From positions 682,001 through 746,000 of the forward strand of contig NZ_FTPO01000002.1 in assembly GCF_900155915.1 (NCBI RefSeq): DNA of 64,000 nucleotides, given 5' to 3'. This DNA comes from Microbacterium sp. RU33B (lineage in GTDB: Bacteria; Actinomycetota; Actinomycetes; Actinomycetales; Microbacteriaceae). Below are positions 48,824-56,853 of this stretch, piece by piece (position 1 is the first letter of the stretch; every line of letters starts with the position of its first letter). Both the position numbers and the translations under genes were made by a program. The notes under the pieces were generated by a model that saw only the letters and a list, made by a program, of their open reading frames with translations, was not told the origin of the DNA and did no database searches.

Positions 48824-49816
48824 ATGCACGCGACATTCACAGAAGAGCAGCGCGAGGTCGAGCAGGCCGTGCGCGACATCGCAGGCGGCGAGAACGGCGC
48901 GGCGCGGGCCGCCCTGGACGCCCCGTGGTCACCCCCCGCCATGGATGCCGAGCTGTTCGGCGGTTTCGGCGTGCTCGGCGTGCCCGAGTCGATCGGAGGC
49001 GTCGGCTCCGACCTTGTCGATCTGCTCGTCGCGGTCGAGGTTCTCGGCGAGACGCTCGCGCCCAGCCGCTTCCCGTGGCATGCGGCCGCGGTGCAGCTCC
49101 TCTCGGGCGGCCCGGTCGTCGACGACGCGATCCTGGGCGGCGAGGTCGTGCTCGCGCCGGCCGTGGACGCGCGGCCCGGGTGGACCGGCACGGGGATCGC
49201 GCGCAGTCTCGTCCCCTATGCGGCGCACGCGGATGCCTTCGCGGTCGTCGACGGCGATCGCGTGTGGTCCGCATCGGCGGTCGCCGTGCGCGAGCGCGAG
49301 TCGTTCGACCCCTCCGTCCCGCTCGCCGACGTGGAGTTCGCCGAGGCGGGGGCCGATCCGCGTCCGCTCGCGCGTGGTCTCGAGCGCGCCACGCTCGTCG
49401 TGGCGGCCCAGCTGTGCGGTGTGGCGCAGGGCGCGATCGATCTCGCGGCCGGCCAGGCGCGCACCCGTCAGCAGTTCGGCAAGGCGATCGGCTCGTTCCA
49501 GGGCGTCGCCTTCCAGCTCGCCGAGGCCGTGACCGCGCGGAAGGCGGCCTGGGACCTCACGATCTACGCGGCCTGGGCGGTGGAGAACGATCGCGACGAT
49601 GCGACGTCGCACGTGCACGCCGCAAAGGCCGCCGCAGGGAAGGCCGCGGTCTTCGCCGCCGAACGCTGCATCCAGGTGCACGGCGGCATGGGGATCACGA
49701 TGGCCGCGGATCCGCACCTCTACCTTCGTCGCGCCTTCGTGCTCGACGCCATGCTCGGCCGGGGCTCCGTGCATCGGCGAGAGGTCGGGCGGCTGCGCGT
49801 GGCGGCACGCGCGTGA
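48824..49816 (+). CDS. Acyl-CoA dehydrogenase-like partner subunit
   Basis: A 330-residue member of the same family, about 50 residues shorter than usual. The middle beta-domain is contracted (around residues 105-165) and the C-terminus ends LDAMLGRGSVHRREVG without the usual catalytic Glu. The FAD-binding RTRQQFGKAIGSFQGV and QVHGGMGITMAADPHLYLRR are intact. It is likely the second subunit of a heterotetramer with the 47663-48814 product, which would leave one active site per pair. RBS: AGGAGG 8 nt before the ATG. Confidence 0.9.
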   Translation: MHATFTEEQREVEQAVRDIAGGENGAARAALDAPWSPPAMDAELFGGFGVLGVPESIGGVGSDLVDLLVAVEVLGETLAPSRFPWHAAAVQLLSGGPVVDDAILGGEVVLAPAVDARPGWTGTGIARSLVPYAAHADAFAVVDGDRVWSASAVAVRERESFDPSVPLADVEFAEAGADPRPLARGLERATLVVAAQLCGVAQGAIDLAAGQARTRQQFGKAIGSFQGVAFQLAEAVTARKAAWDLTIYAAWAVENDRDDATSHVHAAKAAAGKAAVFAAERCIQVHGGMGITMAADPHLYLRRAFVLDAMLGRGSVHRREVGRLRVAARA

Positions 49817-49847
49817 TCGGCGTCGAGGTCGTCGGCGCGACCGCAAC

Positions 49848-49865
49848 ATACCGCCCAGTCGGGAT
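49848..49865 (+). promoter_or_regulatory. Operator E of the TetR regulon (LLM operon)
   Basis: ATACCGCCCAGTCGGGAT, preceded by AAC as in operator D, lies 28 bp before the first LLM gene. It has the GTCGG core common to all five copies, with two changes in the right half. Confidence 0.75.
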
Positions 49866-49892
49866 TAACTGCACGCAATCGGAGGAGTCGCT

Positions 49893-50984
49893 GTGAAATT
49901 CGGAATCATGAACCTGTTCCCGCTCAGCGAGGGAGGGTCGGACCACCAGGTCTACCGCGACACCCTCGAAGAGATCGAGCTCGCCGACGAACTCGGGTTC
50001 GACTCGGTGTGGCTCGCGGAGCATCACTTCTCCAAGTACGGGATCCTCGGCAACCCTCTGAACTTCGCGATGGCGATCGCCGCGCGCACGAAGAACATCT
50101 CGATCGGGACGGCCGTGCTCGTCCTCCCGCTGCACGACCCGCTCCGACTCGCCGAGGACATCGCCGCCCTCGATGTGATGTCGCAGGGGCGCGTGAGCAT
50201 CGGTGTCGGGAGGGGGTATCAGCCCACCGAGTTCTCGGGCTTCGGAATCCCGATCGAAGAGTCGAAGGTGCGCTACAACGAGACGCTCGACGTGCTGCGG
50301 CTCGCGCTGTCGCAGGAGAACTTCTCGTACCACGGCGAGATCCTGCACTACGAGAACATCACGACGTACCCGCGTCCGTACACGCCCGGGGGCCCCACGA
50401 TCCTCCAGGGAACGGTCTCGCCCGACAGCTTCCGCGAGCGCGGCGCCGTCGGCGAATCGATCATCACGTCGCCCAACTTCACGCCGCTGGGCATCATGCA
50501 GAAGAACTTCGCGCTGTACCGCAACGCGATGATCGAGAACGGGCACGACATCACGCAGTACGACGTGCCGTTCATGCAGCAGGTGTGGTGCGGAGAGGGC
50601 GAACAGGGCCTGCAGGCCGCGGCCCAGGCCGCGATGAACTACTACAAGTCCGTCGGCAAGGTGATCCCCGGCTCCGAGCAGGCGATGGAGGCCGAGAAGG
50701 CGTACTACGAAGCCGTCGCCCGCAACATCGACATGCTCACGCTCGAGCAGACCCTCACGCACGGCGGCAACTTCGGCTCGCCCCAGCGCGTCATCGAGAC
50801 GATCGAGCAGCTGCGCGATCAACTGGGCATCAACCACTACATCGGGTGGCTGCGCATCCCTTCGCTCGACCGCACCGCTGCGCTGAAGTCGATGGAGGAG
50901 TTCGCGACCACCGTGATCCCGCACTTCCGGGCCGAGTCCGCTTCGTCATCGGCGCCGTCGCCGAGCGAGGTGTTCGCCGGGTGA
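49893..50984 (+). CDS. LLM-class flavin-dependent oxidoreductase (bacterial luciferase-like)
   Basis: A 363-residue (beta/alpha)8-barrel oxidoreductase. It starts MKFGIMNLFPLSEGG and has LADELGFDSVWLAEHHFSKYG and the GVGRGYQPTEFSGFG loop. The long insert around residues 150-230 and the C-terminal YIGWLRIP segment resemble alkanal monooxygenase alpha-like LLM proteins rather than F420 reductases. FMN use with the cluster flavin reductase is likely but not certain. The GTG at 49893 has GGAGGA 7 nt upstream. First gene of a seven-gene operon under operator E. Confidence 0.9.
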   Translation: MKFGIMNLFPLSEGGSDHQVYRDTLEEIELADELGFDSVWLAEHHFSKYGILGNPLNFAMAIAARTKNISIGTAVLVLPLHDPLRLAEDIAALDVMSQGRVSIGVGRGYQPTEFSGFGIPIEESKVRYNETLDVLRLALSQENFSYHGEILHYENITTYPRPYTPGGPTILQGTVSPDSFRERGAVGESIITSPNFTPLGIMQKNFALYRNAMIENGHDITQYDVPFMQQVWCGEGEQGLQAAAQAAMNYYKSVGKVIPGSEQAMEAEKAYYEAVARNIDMLTLEQTLTHGGNFGSPQRVIETIEQLRDQLGINHYIGWLRIPSLDRTAALKSMEEFATTVIPHFRAESASSSAPSPSEVFAG

Positions 50985-51985
50985 AGATCAGCTGCTTCCT
51001 GAGCGCCCAGTTCGAGCCGGGCGCGTCGGCCGTCGCCGGTGTCGACCAGGTTCTCGCTCAGGCGACAGCGGCAGAGGACGCGGGGTTCCACGCCGTCTAC
51101 CTCGGTCATCATTACCTGGCCAAGTCCGCCTTCGTCCAGCCGGTCCCGCTCGCGGGATATCTCGCCGCCGCGACGTCGCGCGTGCGCATCGGCTTCGGCG
51201 TGCTCCTCGCTCCGCTTCTCAACCCGATCGCGCTCGCCGAAGACCTCGCCTCGCTCGACGTGCTCTCCGGTGGGCGACTCACCGTGGGCATGGGCGCCGG
51301 GTACCGCAAGCGCGAGACCGAGGCGTTCGGCGTCGCCTGGGACGACCGGCTCACGCGCCTGCGCGAGTACGTTCCGCTTCTGCGCGCGCTGTGGCGCGGG
51401 GAGGAGCTCGACCTCGAGGGCACGTGGGGGAGCGCGCCGCGCGCCTCGCTCGCCCTCCGCCCCGTGCAGCCCGGCGGCCCGCCCATCTGGATCGGAGCGT
51501 TCGCCGAGCCCGCGATCCGTCGCGCCGCGCGACTGGATGCGCCGTGGCTCATCGGTCCCAAGGGCACCGAGGACGAACTCGCCCGACTGCTCGGCATCTA
51601 CCGCGGAGTGCTCGAGTCGCGCGGCGCTTCCCTCGAGCGGGAGTACCCCCTGAGCCGCGAGGGATTCGTCGCCGACTCGCGGGCGGCGGCGTTCGACAGG
51701 GTGCGCCCCCACCTCGAGCGGCAGTACGCGGGATACAAGTCGTGGGACGACGCGCAGAAGATCGATGTCGAGCGCTATCTCGCCGAGGACTGCCTCGTCG
51801 GAACCCCCGAGGAGATCGTCGCGAAGCTGCGGCGCTGGGAGGACGTCCTCGGCATCACCGAAGTCACGCTCCGGCTCCAGTTCGTCGGCGCGAGCCACGA
51901 CGAGACCATGGACCAGATCCGTCGTTTCGGCGCCGAGGTCATCCCGCGCGTGGAAGCGCCCCGTGAGAGCACGGTCGTGCGATGA
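50981..51985 (+). CDS. LLM-class flavin- or F420-dependent oxidoreductase
   Basis: A 334-residue LLM protein (VKISCFLSAQFEPGASAVAG start; GGRLTVGMGAGYRKRETEAFG; GGPPIWIGAFAEPAIRRAARL). It begins at GTG 50981, overlapping the previous stop (GTGA), and overlaps the CoA-ligase gene by 4 bp. I cannot separate FMN from F420 use from sequence. It differs clearly from its LLM neighbours, so it may carry out another step or bind a different substrate. Confidence 0.88.
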   Translation: MKISCFLSAQFEPGASAVAGVDQVLAQATAAEDAGFHAVYLGHHYLAKSAFVQPVPLAGYLAAATSRVRIGFGVLLAPLLNPIALAEDLASLDVLSGGRLTVGMGAGYRKRETEAFGVAWDDRLTRLREYVPLLRALWRGEELDLEGTWGSAPRASLALRPVQPGGPPIWIGAFAEPAIRRAARLDAPWLIGPKGTEDELARLLGIYRGVLESRGASLEREYPLSREGFVADSRAAAFDRVRPHLERQYAGYKSWDDAQKIDVERYLAEDCLVGTPEEIVAKLRRWEDVLGITEVTLRLQFVGASHDETMDQIRRFGAEVIPRVEAPRESTVVR

Positions 51986-53535
51986 CCGGCGCGTCGAACC
52001 TCGCGACCATCATCGAGGCGCGGGCAGCGGAGCGCGGCGACGCCCCCGGACTCTTCGATGAGAACGGGCGCAGCTGGACGTTCGCGCAGATCGATCTCCT
52101 CGCCGGCGGTGTGGCCGAGTCGCTGCGCGCGAAGGGCGTCGGCGCGGGCGACCGCATCGCGTTCTACCTGACCAACGGCCCGGACGTCGTGTTCTTCCTC
52201 TTCGGCGCGTGGAAGATCGGCGCCATCCCGGTCACGATCAGCAGCCTCTACAACGCGTCGGAGCTCGCGGATGCCGTGCACAAGACGTCGCCGCGGATGC
52301 TCCTCGTCGACGCCCGCGGTGCGGAGGCGGCCCGCTCGGTCGGCGCGGACACCGCCCTCCCGATCCTCTCGATCGATGCCTCTGTCGCCGGAGTCGAGAC
52401 CCTCGCCTGGGGGCAGGAGGCGCGCGTCTCCGGGCCCGCCGTCGCCGACGAGGCCGAGGCCTGCATCCTCTTCACCGGCGGGACGACGGGTCGGCCGAAG
52501 GCCGTCAGCGTCACGCACGGCGGAACCTTCGGCTCCCTCGCGCGTCTCGCGCAGGCCTCCTCGCGTTCGGCCGAGCAGGGGACGGCGGCGCCGGATGCCG
52601 CCCCCAACCTCATCGCTCTCCCGCTGTTCCACTCCGGCGGGCAGCATGCCCTGCTCTTCGCGTTCTACGTCGGCCGCCCCGCGGTCGTCTGGGAGCGTTT
52701 CGGCGTGGACCGCCTCGCCGCCCTCATGGAGCGCTTCCGCTTCGACAACTTCTTCCTCCTGCCCACGATGGTGTTCGACATCGTGCACGCCGAGCGCGAG
52801 CTGCCTTTCGACGATGTGAAGTCGGTGCTCGTCGCCGGGCAGGCCATCTCGTGGACGCTGCGGCGCGAGTTCGAGGAGCGATACCGCACCCCGATCCTGG
52901 TGAACTACGGCTCGACCGAGTCCGGCCACATCGCGGGCTGGACGGGCCGAGACATGAAGGCCGGCCTCTGGAAGCCGGGGTCGGCCGGACGCGTCTACGA
53001 CGGCGTCGAGCTCGAGGTGCGCGCCGACGACGGCTCCGTCGTCGCCGACGGAGGAGAGGGCGAGATCGTCGTGCGCTCCGAGCTCACGCGCGGCTACGTC
53101 GACGACGCCGAGGCGTCGGCCGAGCTCATCCGCGACGGCTGGGTGCACACGGGCGACGTCGGCCACGTCGACGAGGACGGCGTGCTCTGGCTGTCGGGCC
53201 GCAAGCGCGACATGATCAAGTGCGGCGGATTCCAGGTGTGGCCCGAGGAGATCGAGGACGTGCTGCGGGAGCATCCCGCCGTCGTCGACGCGCGGGTGCT
53301 CGGAGTGCCCGACGACCGTCTCGGTGAGATCCCGGTGGCCGTGATCGTGCGCTCGCCGGAGGGGGCCTCCCGGCCCGATGACGACGTGCGGGCCGAGCTC
53401 GTCGCGTTCTCCCGCGAGCGGCTCGCGCACTTCAAGACTCCGCGGCGGGTCGAGTTCGTCGACGAACTGGAGCGGAGCGAGGCCGGCAAGGTCAAGCGCG
53501 TCGCGATCGCCGGACTGAGCGGGGGAGACGCATGA
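51982..53535 (+). CDS. Acyl-CoA synthetase (AMP-forming)
   Basis: A 517-residue ANL ligase. The P-loop reads CILFTGGTTGRPKAVSVTHGG (Gly in place of the usual Ser after Thr, and Ala in place of Gly after Lys), NYGSTESGHIAGW, HTGDVGHVDEDGVLWLSGR, and a C-terminal EAGKVKRVAI with the catalytic Lys. It is the fourth CoA ligase of the cluster. Embedded between LLM genes, it may activate an acid formed after ring cleavage by those enzymes. ATGA overlaps tie it to both neighbours. Confidence 0.92.
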   Translation: MTGASNLATIIEARAAERGDAPGLFDENGRSWTFAQIDLLAGGVAESLRAKGVGAGDRIAFYLTNGPDVVFFLFGAWKIGAIPVTISSLYNASELADAVHKTSPRMLLVDARGAEAARSVGADTALPILSIDASVAGVETLAWGQEARVSGPAVADEAEACILFTGGTTGRPKAVSVTHGGTFGSLARLAQASSRSAEQGTAAPDAAPNLIALPLFHSGGQHALLFAFYVGRPAVVWERFGVDRLAALMERFRFDNFFLLPTMVFDIVHAERELPFDDVKSVLVAGQAISWTLRREFEERYRTPILVNYGSTESGHIAGWTGRDMKAGLWKPGSAGRVYDGVELEVRADDGSVVADGGEGEIVVRSELTRGYVDDAEASAELIRDGWVHTGDVGHVDEDGVLWLSGRKRDMIKCGGFQVWPEEIEDVLREHPAVVDARVLGVPDDRLGEIPVAVIVRSPEGASRPDDDVRAELVAFSRERLAHFKTPRRVEFVDELERSEAGKVKRVAIAGLSGGDA

Positions 53536-54518
53536 AGTTCGGGATCATGGCGTCGCACCAGTATCCGCACGACGACGACCTCAGGACGCGACTGGACGAG
53601 CTGTTCGGCACGGTCGAGCTCGCGGCCGAACTCGGCTACGACTCGGTCTGGACGATCAACCACTTCCAGTCCAACCTCGCCACCCCCCAGCCCATCTCCA
53701 TGACGGCGAGCCTGCTCGCCCGCTCGGGCGACATGACGGTGGGCACCGGCATCCTGCTGATGCCGATGTTCCACCCCGTGCACATCGCGGAGGAGTTCGC
53801 GACGCTCGACCACCTCTCCCACGGGCGTGTCGTGCTCGGCGTGGGAGCCGGCTATCGCGACAACGAGTTCGCGGCGTTCGGCATCGACCCGGCGACCCGC
53901 TTCCGGCGGCTCGACGAGAGCGTGCGCGTCATCCGTGCGCTGTGGTCGGGCGATCCGGTCACCTTCCACGGCCGGCACGTGTCGCTCGACGACGCGTCGA
54001 TCGGCATCCGTCCGCTCACGCCCGGAGGTCCGCCCATCTGGATCGGCGCGGGCGGGCGCAAGGCGGTGGAGCGGGCCGCGAGGCTCGGCGACGCCTGGTA
54101 CGCGCCGGGCAACTCGCCCAACCCGCGGTACCTCCGCGAGCACACGCAGGTGTACGACGACGCGCTCGTCGCGGCCGGCAAAGACCCCGCGGCCGTTGAG
54201 CGGCCCGTCGGGCTCGAGCTGTACTGCGCCCCGACCACGGAGCGCGCGATCGAAGAGGCCCTTCCGTACGCCCGCCGGGAGTACTCGACGTATGCCGAGT
54301 ACCCGGCGCTGCGGTGGCAGCGCGATCGCTTCGACGAGCTCGTGGCCAACACGCTGCTGCTCGGATCGCCCGCTGCGCTCATCGAGCGCATCGAGGCGCT
54401 CCGCGCTCTGGGATTCACCCACGTCATCTTCCGGCCGGGATGGCTGGGGATGCCCGTCGAGAAGGTGCGCGACTCGCTGCGCCTGTTCGCCACAGAGGTC
54501 TTCCCGGCATTCCGGTGA
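53532..54518 (+). CDS. LLM-class flavin- or F420-dependent oxidoreductase
   Basis: A 328-residue LLM protein that begins MKFGIMASHQYPHDDDL and contains LAAELGYDSVWTINHFQSN, GVGAGYRDNEFAAFGID and GGPPIWIGAGGRKAVERAARLGDAW. Its N-terminus is close to that of the 55536 product (KFGI..HQY..DDDL), so the two are paralogs of a subfamily. It overlaps the ligase stop by 4 bp. Substrate and cofactor are unassigned. Confidence 0.9.
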   Translation: MKFGIMASHQYPHDDDLRTRLDELFGTVELAAELGYDSVWTINHFQSNLATPQPISMTASLLARSGDMTVGTGILLMPMFHPVHIAEEFATLDHLSHGRVVLGVGAGYRDNEFAAFGIDPATRFRRLDESVRVIRALWSGDPVTFHGRHVSLDDASIGIRPLTPGGPPIWIGAGGRKAVERAARLGDAWYAPGNSPNPRYLREHTQVYDDALVAAGKDPAAVERPVGLELYCAPTTERAIEEALPYARREYSTYAEYPALRWQRDRFDELVANTLLLGSPAALIERIEALRALGFTHVIFRPGWLGMPVEKVRDSLRLFATEVFPAFR

Positions 54519-54558
54519 GACGCAGAACCACCACCGACCAGAAAGAGTGAGGAACACC

Positions 54559-55539
54559 GTGAAGAAGTCCGAAGCAGATCTGCTCGAACACCAGTGGGAC
54601 GTCGAGAACATGGAGACCGATCCCGAGGTGCTCGCGCGCTACGTGCGCTATCACGTCGACGAGGAGCGCGCCGTCGCGACGATCACGTTCGACCGGCCCG
54701 ACCGGCTGAACGCGATCCCCGTCGCCGCCTTCGAGCGGGTCGGAGATCTCGTGCGCGAGGCTGAGACCGACGACCGTGTCAAGGTCATCGTCTTCACCGG
54801 CGAAGGCGACCACTTCGGCACCGGCGCCGACGCGGCAGAGCTCGGGCACTACATCGGCTACCGCAACGGCACCGACAAGGAGTCCCGCCGCCGGCCGTCG
54901 CAGCGCCAGCGCATCCTCGCCGACCGCAATGTGCTGAGCTCGGGGTTCACGCGCCCCATCATCGAGTCGCTCAAGGCGACGATCTGCCAGGTGCAGGGGT
55001 ACTGCTACGGCGGGCACTTCCAGATCGCCCTGTCGGCCGACATCGTGATCGCGACCCCCGACGCCAAGTTCACCCATCCCGCGTTCCGCTACCTCGGCCC
55101 GGCGCCGCAGGACATGTACCACTGGATCGAGAAGGTCGGCCTGACGACGATGAAGGACGTCATGCTGACGATGCGGGCCATCGGGGCCGAGGAGGGCGAG
55201 CGCAAGGGGCTCGTCACCAAGGTCGTCGAGCGCGATGAGCTCGAGAAGTGGGTCGCCGACTACGCGGCGGCGATCGCGGTCATGCCGCTGGACTCGCTCA
55301 TGATGGGCAAGTCGATGATGCAGGTGCTCATGGAGGCCCGCGGCAAGGGCCTCGGCGCCATGACCGGATGGGTCGGCCACGGGTGGGCGACGAACGTGTC
55401 GTTCGAGGAGGGCGACTGGAACTTCCTCAAGGAGCGTCGCGAGAAGGGCATCGGCCAGGCCCTCGCCGATCGCGACCGCCTCGTGGCGCCCTACTTCCGG
55501 CTCAGCGACTCCCGCTCGCGCGAGGATGCCGAGGGGTGA
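54559..55539 (+). CDS. Crotonase-superfamily protein lacking both hydratase glutamates
   Basis: A 326-residue crotonase with a ~40-residue N-terminal extension. Oxyanion-hole segments are visible (FTGEGDHFGTGADAAELG; VQGYCYGGHFQIALSADIV). The first hydratase Glu is Gln (GGHFQ), and the second is Ala (THPAFRYLGPAP), so it is not an ordinary enoyl-CoA hydratase. A C-C hydrolase acting on a cyclic beta-diketone, as in 6-oxocamphor hydrolase, or a CoA-ester ring hydrolase is possible; this is inference. The GTG at 54559 has GAGGA upstream. The stop overlaps the next LLM gene. Confidence 0.87.
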   Translation: MKKSEADLLEHQWDVENMETDPEVLARYVRYHVDEERAVATITFDRPDRLNAIPVAAFERVGDLVREAETDDRVKVIVFTGEGDHFGTGADAAELGHYIGYRNGTDKESRRRPSQRQRILADRNVLSSGFTRPIIESLKATICQVQGYCYGGHFQIALSADIVIATPDAKFTHPAFRYLGPAPQDMYHWIEKVGLTTMKDVMLTMRAIGAEEGERKGLVTKVVERDELEKWVADYAAAIAVMPLDSLMMGKSMMQVLMEARGKGLGAMTGWVGHGWATNVSFEEGDWNFLKERREKGIGQALADRDRLVAPYFRLSDSRSREDAEG

Positions 55540-56519
55540 AGTTCGGCATCCTCCTCGACCACCAGTACGCGCGGGACGACGATCTCGGCCGACGCTCGGG
55601 CGAACTGGTGGAGTTCGTCCAGCACGTGCGGGACCTGGGATTCGACTCGCTCTTCGGCATCCACCACTACCTGTCGTCGCTGCGCACGCACCAGCCGCTG
55701 CCTTTGCTGTCGCGCCTCATCGACCACTCCGGAGACATGTCGCTGGGCACGGGCATCCTGATCCTCCCGCTCGGGCACCCCGTCAGCTGGGCGGAGGAGA
55801 TCGCGACGATCGACCAGATGTCGGGCGGGCGGTTCATCCTCGGCATCGGGTCGGGGTATCGCGACGACGAGTTCTCCTCGTTCGGCGTGGATCGCCGCAC
55901 GCGCGTCTCGCGCATGAACGAGTCGCTCGAGGTGATGCAGAAGCTGTGGACCGGAGAGCCGGTCGTGCACCACGGCCGCCACTTCACGCTCGACGGCGTG
56001 CGCAGCAGCATGCTGCCCGTGAACCCCGGAGGGCCCGAGGTGTGGGTGGGGGCGAACGGTCCCGTCGGCATCACGCGGATCGCACGGCAGGGTCTCGCCT
56101 GGCTCGCGCCGTCGAACGTGCGCCGCAACTGGGCGGTCGGCAACCTCGCCGATTACCGCGCCGAGCGGACTGCGGCGGGGTTCGACGATGCCGGTGCCAC
56201 CTTCCCGATCCACCGCGACCTGTGCGTCGCCGACGACTTCGACGAGGCGTGGTCGATCGCGGGCGAAGGCGTCGCGCGGTCGTACGGGGAGTACGTGCAG
56301 TACGGGATGGACTACTTCGAGACGCAGTGGGAGGGGATCAAGCACAAGGCCCTGTTCTTCGGGTCGCCCGACGACATCGCCGCGAAGGTCAAGGACTTCT
56401 CGGATGCCGGGTACAACCACTTCGTCTTCCGGATGCAGTGGCTCGGCCTGCCGATCGAGGAGTCGATGCGGATCGCCGAGCGGTTCGCGCGAGAGGTCAT
56501 GCCGAGGTTCCGCACATGA
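55536..56519 (+). CDS. LLM-class flavin- or F420-dependent oxidoreductase
   Basis: A 327-residue LLM protein (VKFGILLDHQYARDDDL; LGFDSLFGIHHYLSSL; GIGSGYRDDEFSSFGVD; GGPEVWVGANGPVGITRIA). It is paralogous to the 53532 product and flanks the odd crotonase with it. The GTG start at 55536 lies in the crotonase stop (GTGA). Two such paralogs could act on enantiomers or successive ketones, as diketocamphane monooxygenases do; this is only an analogy. Confidence 0.9.
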   Translation: MKFGILLDHQYARDDDLGRRSGELVEFVQHVRDLGFDSLFGIHHYLSSLRTHQPLPLLSRLIDHSGDMSLGTGILILPLGHPVSWAEEIATIDQMSGGRFILGIGSGYRDDEFSSFGVDRRTRVSRMNESLEVMQKLWTGEPVVHHGRHFTLDGVRSSMLPVNPGGPEVWVGANGPVGITRIARQGLAWLAPSNVRRNWAVGNLADYRAERTAAGFDDAGATFPIHRDLCVADDFDEAWSIAGEGVARSYGEYVQYGMDYFETQWEGIKHKALFFGSPDDIAAKVKDFSDAGYNHFVFRMQWLGLPIEESMRIAERFAREVMPRFRT

Positions 56520-56845
56520 AGATCGGACACATCATCGTCCCCGCCGGCGACCTCGATACGCAGGTCGCCTTCTACACCGCGCTCGGTCTCACGCTGCGGT
56601 TCCGCGACGGCGACCGGTACGCCGCTCTCACCGACGGCACCACCACGCTCGCCCTCGCCGATGCGTCGCAGCAGCCCGTGCCGGGCGCGGTCGTGGTGAG
56701 CATCGCCGTCGACGACCTGGACGGGTTCCTCTCCGGCTTCGACGGCGAGGCCGGCCCGGTCGTGGAGGGCCCGCACGAGCGGACCGTCCTCGTGCGCGAT
56801 GCGGCGGGCAACGCCGTCGTCGTGTACGCGAAGAAATCGGTCTAG
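56516..56845 (+). CDS. Small VOC-family protein
   Basis: A 109-residue single VOC module: MKIGHIIVPAGDLDTQVAFYTALGL at the start and AAGNAVVVYAKK at the end. The terminal metal Glu of active VOC enzymes is replaced by Val/Tyr (VVVYA), so a binding or accessory role is more likely than metal catalysis. The ATG at 56516 overlaps the LLM stop. It is the last gene of the operator-E operon; its stop lies 8 bp from the convergent response regulator gene. Confidence 0.85.
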   Translation: MKIGHIIVPAGDLDTQVAFYTALGLTLRFRDGDRYAALTDGTTTLALADASQQPVPGAVVVSIAVDDLDGFLSGFDGEAGPVVEGPHERTVLVRDAAGNAVVVYAKKSV

Positions 56846-56853
56846 AGCGCCGC

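Noticed and set aside
49893-56519. A bioluminescence (lux) operon
   Set aside because: The LLM proteins are luciferase-like in fold, but no luxB partner, fatty-acid reductase (luxCDE) or related genes are present.
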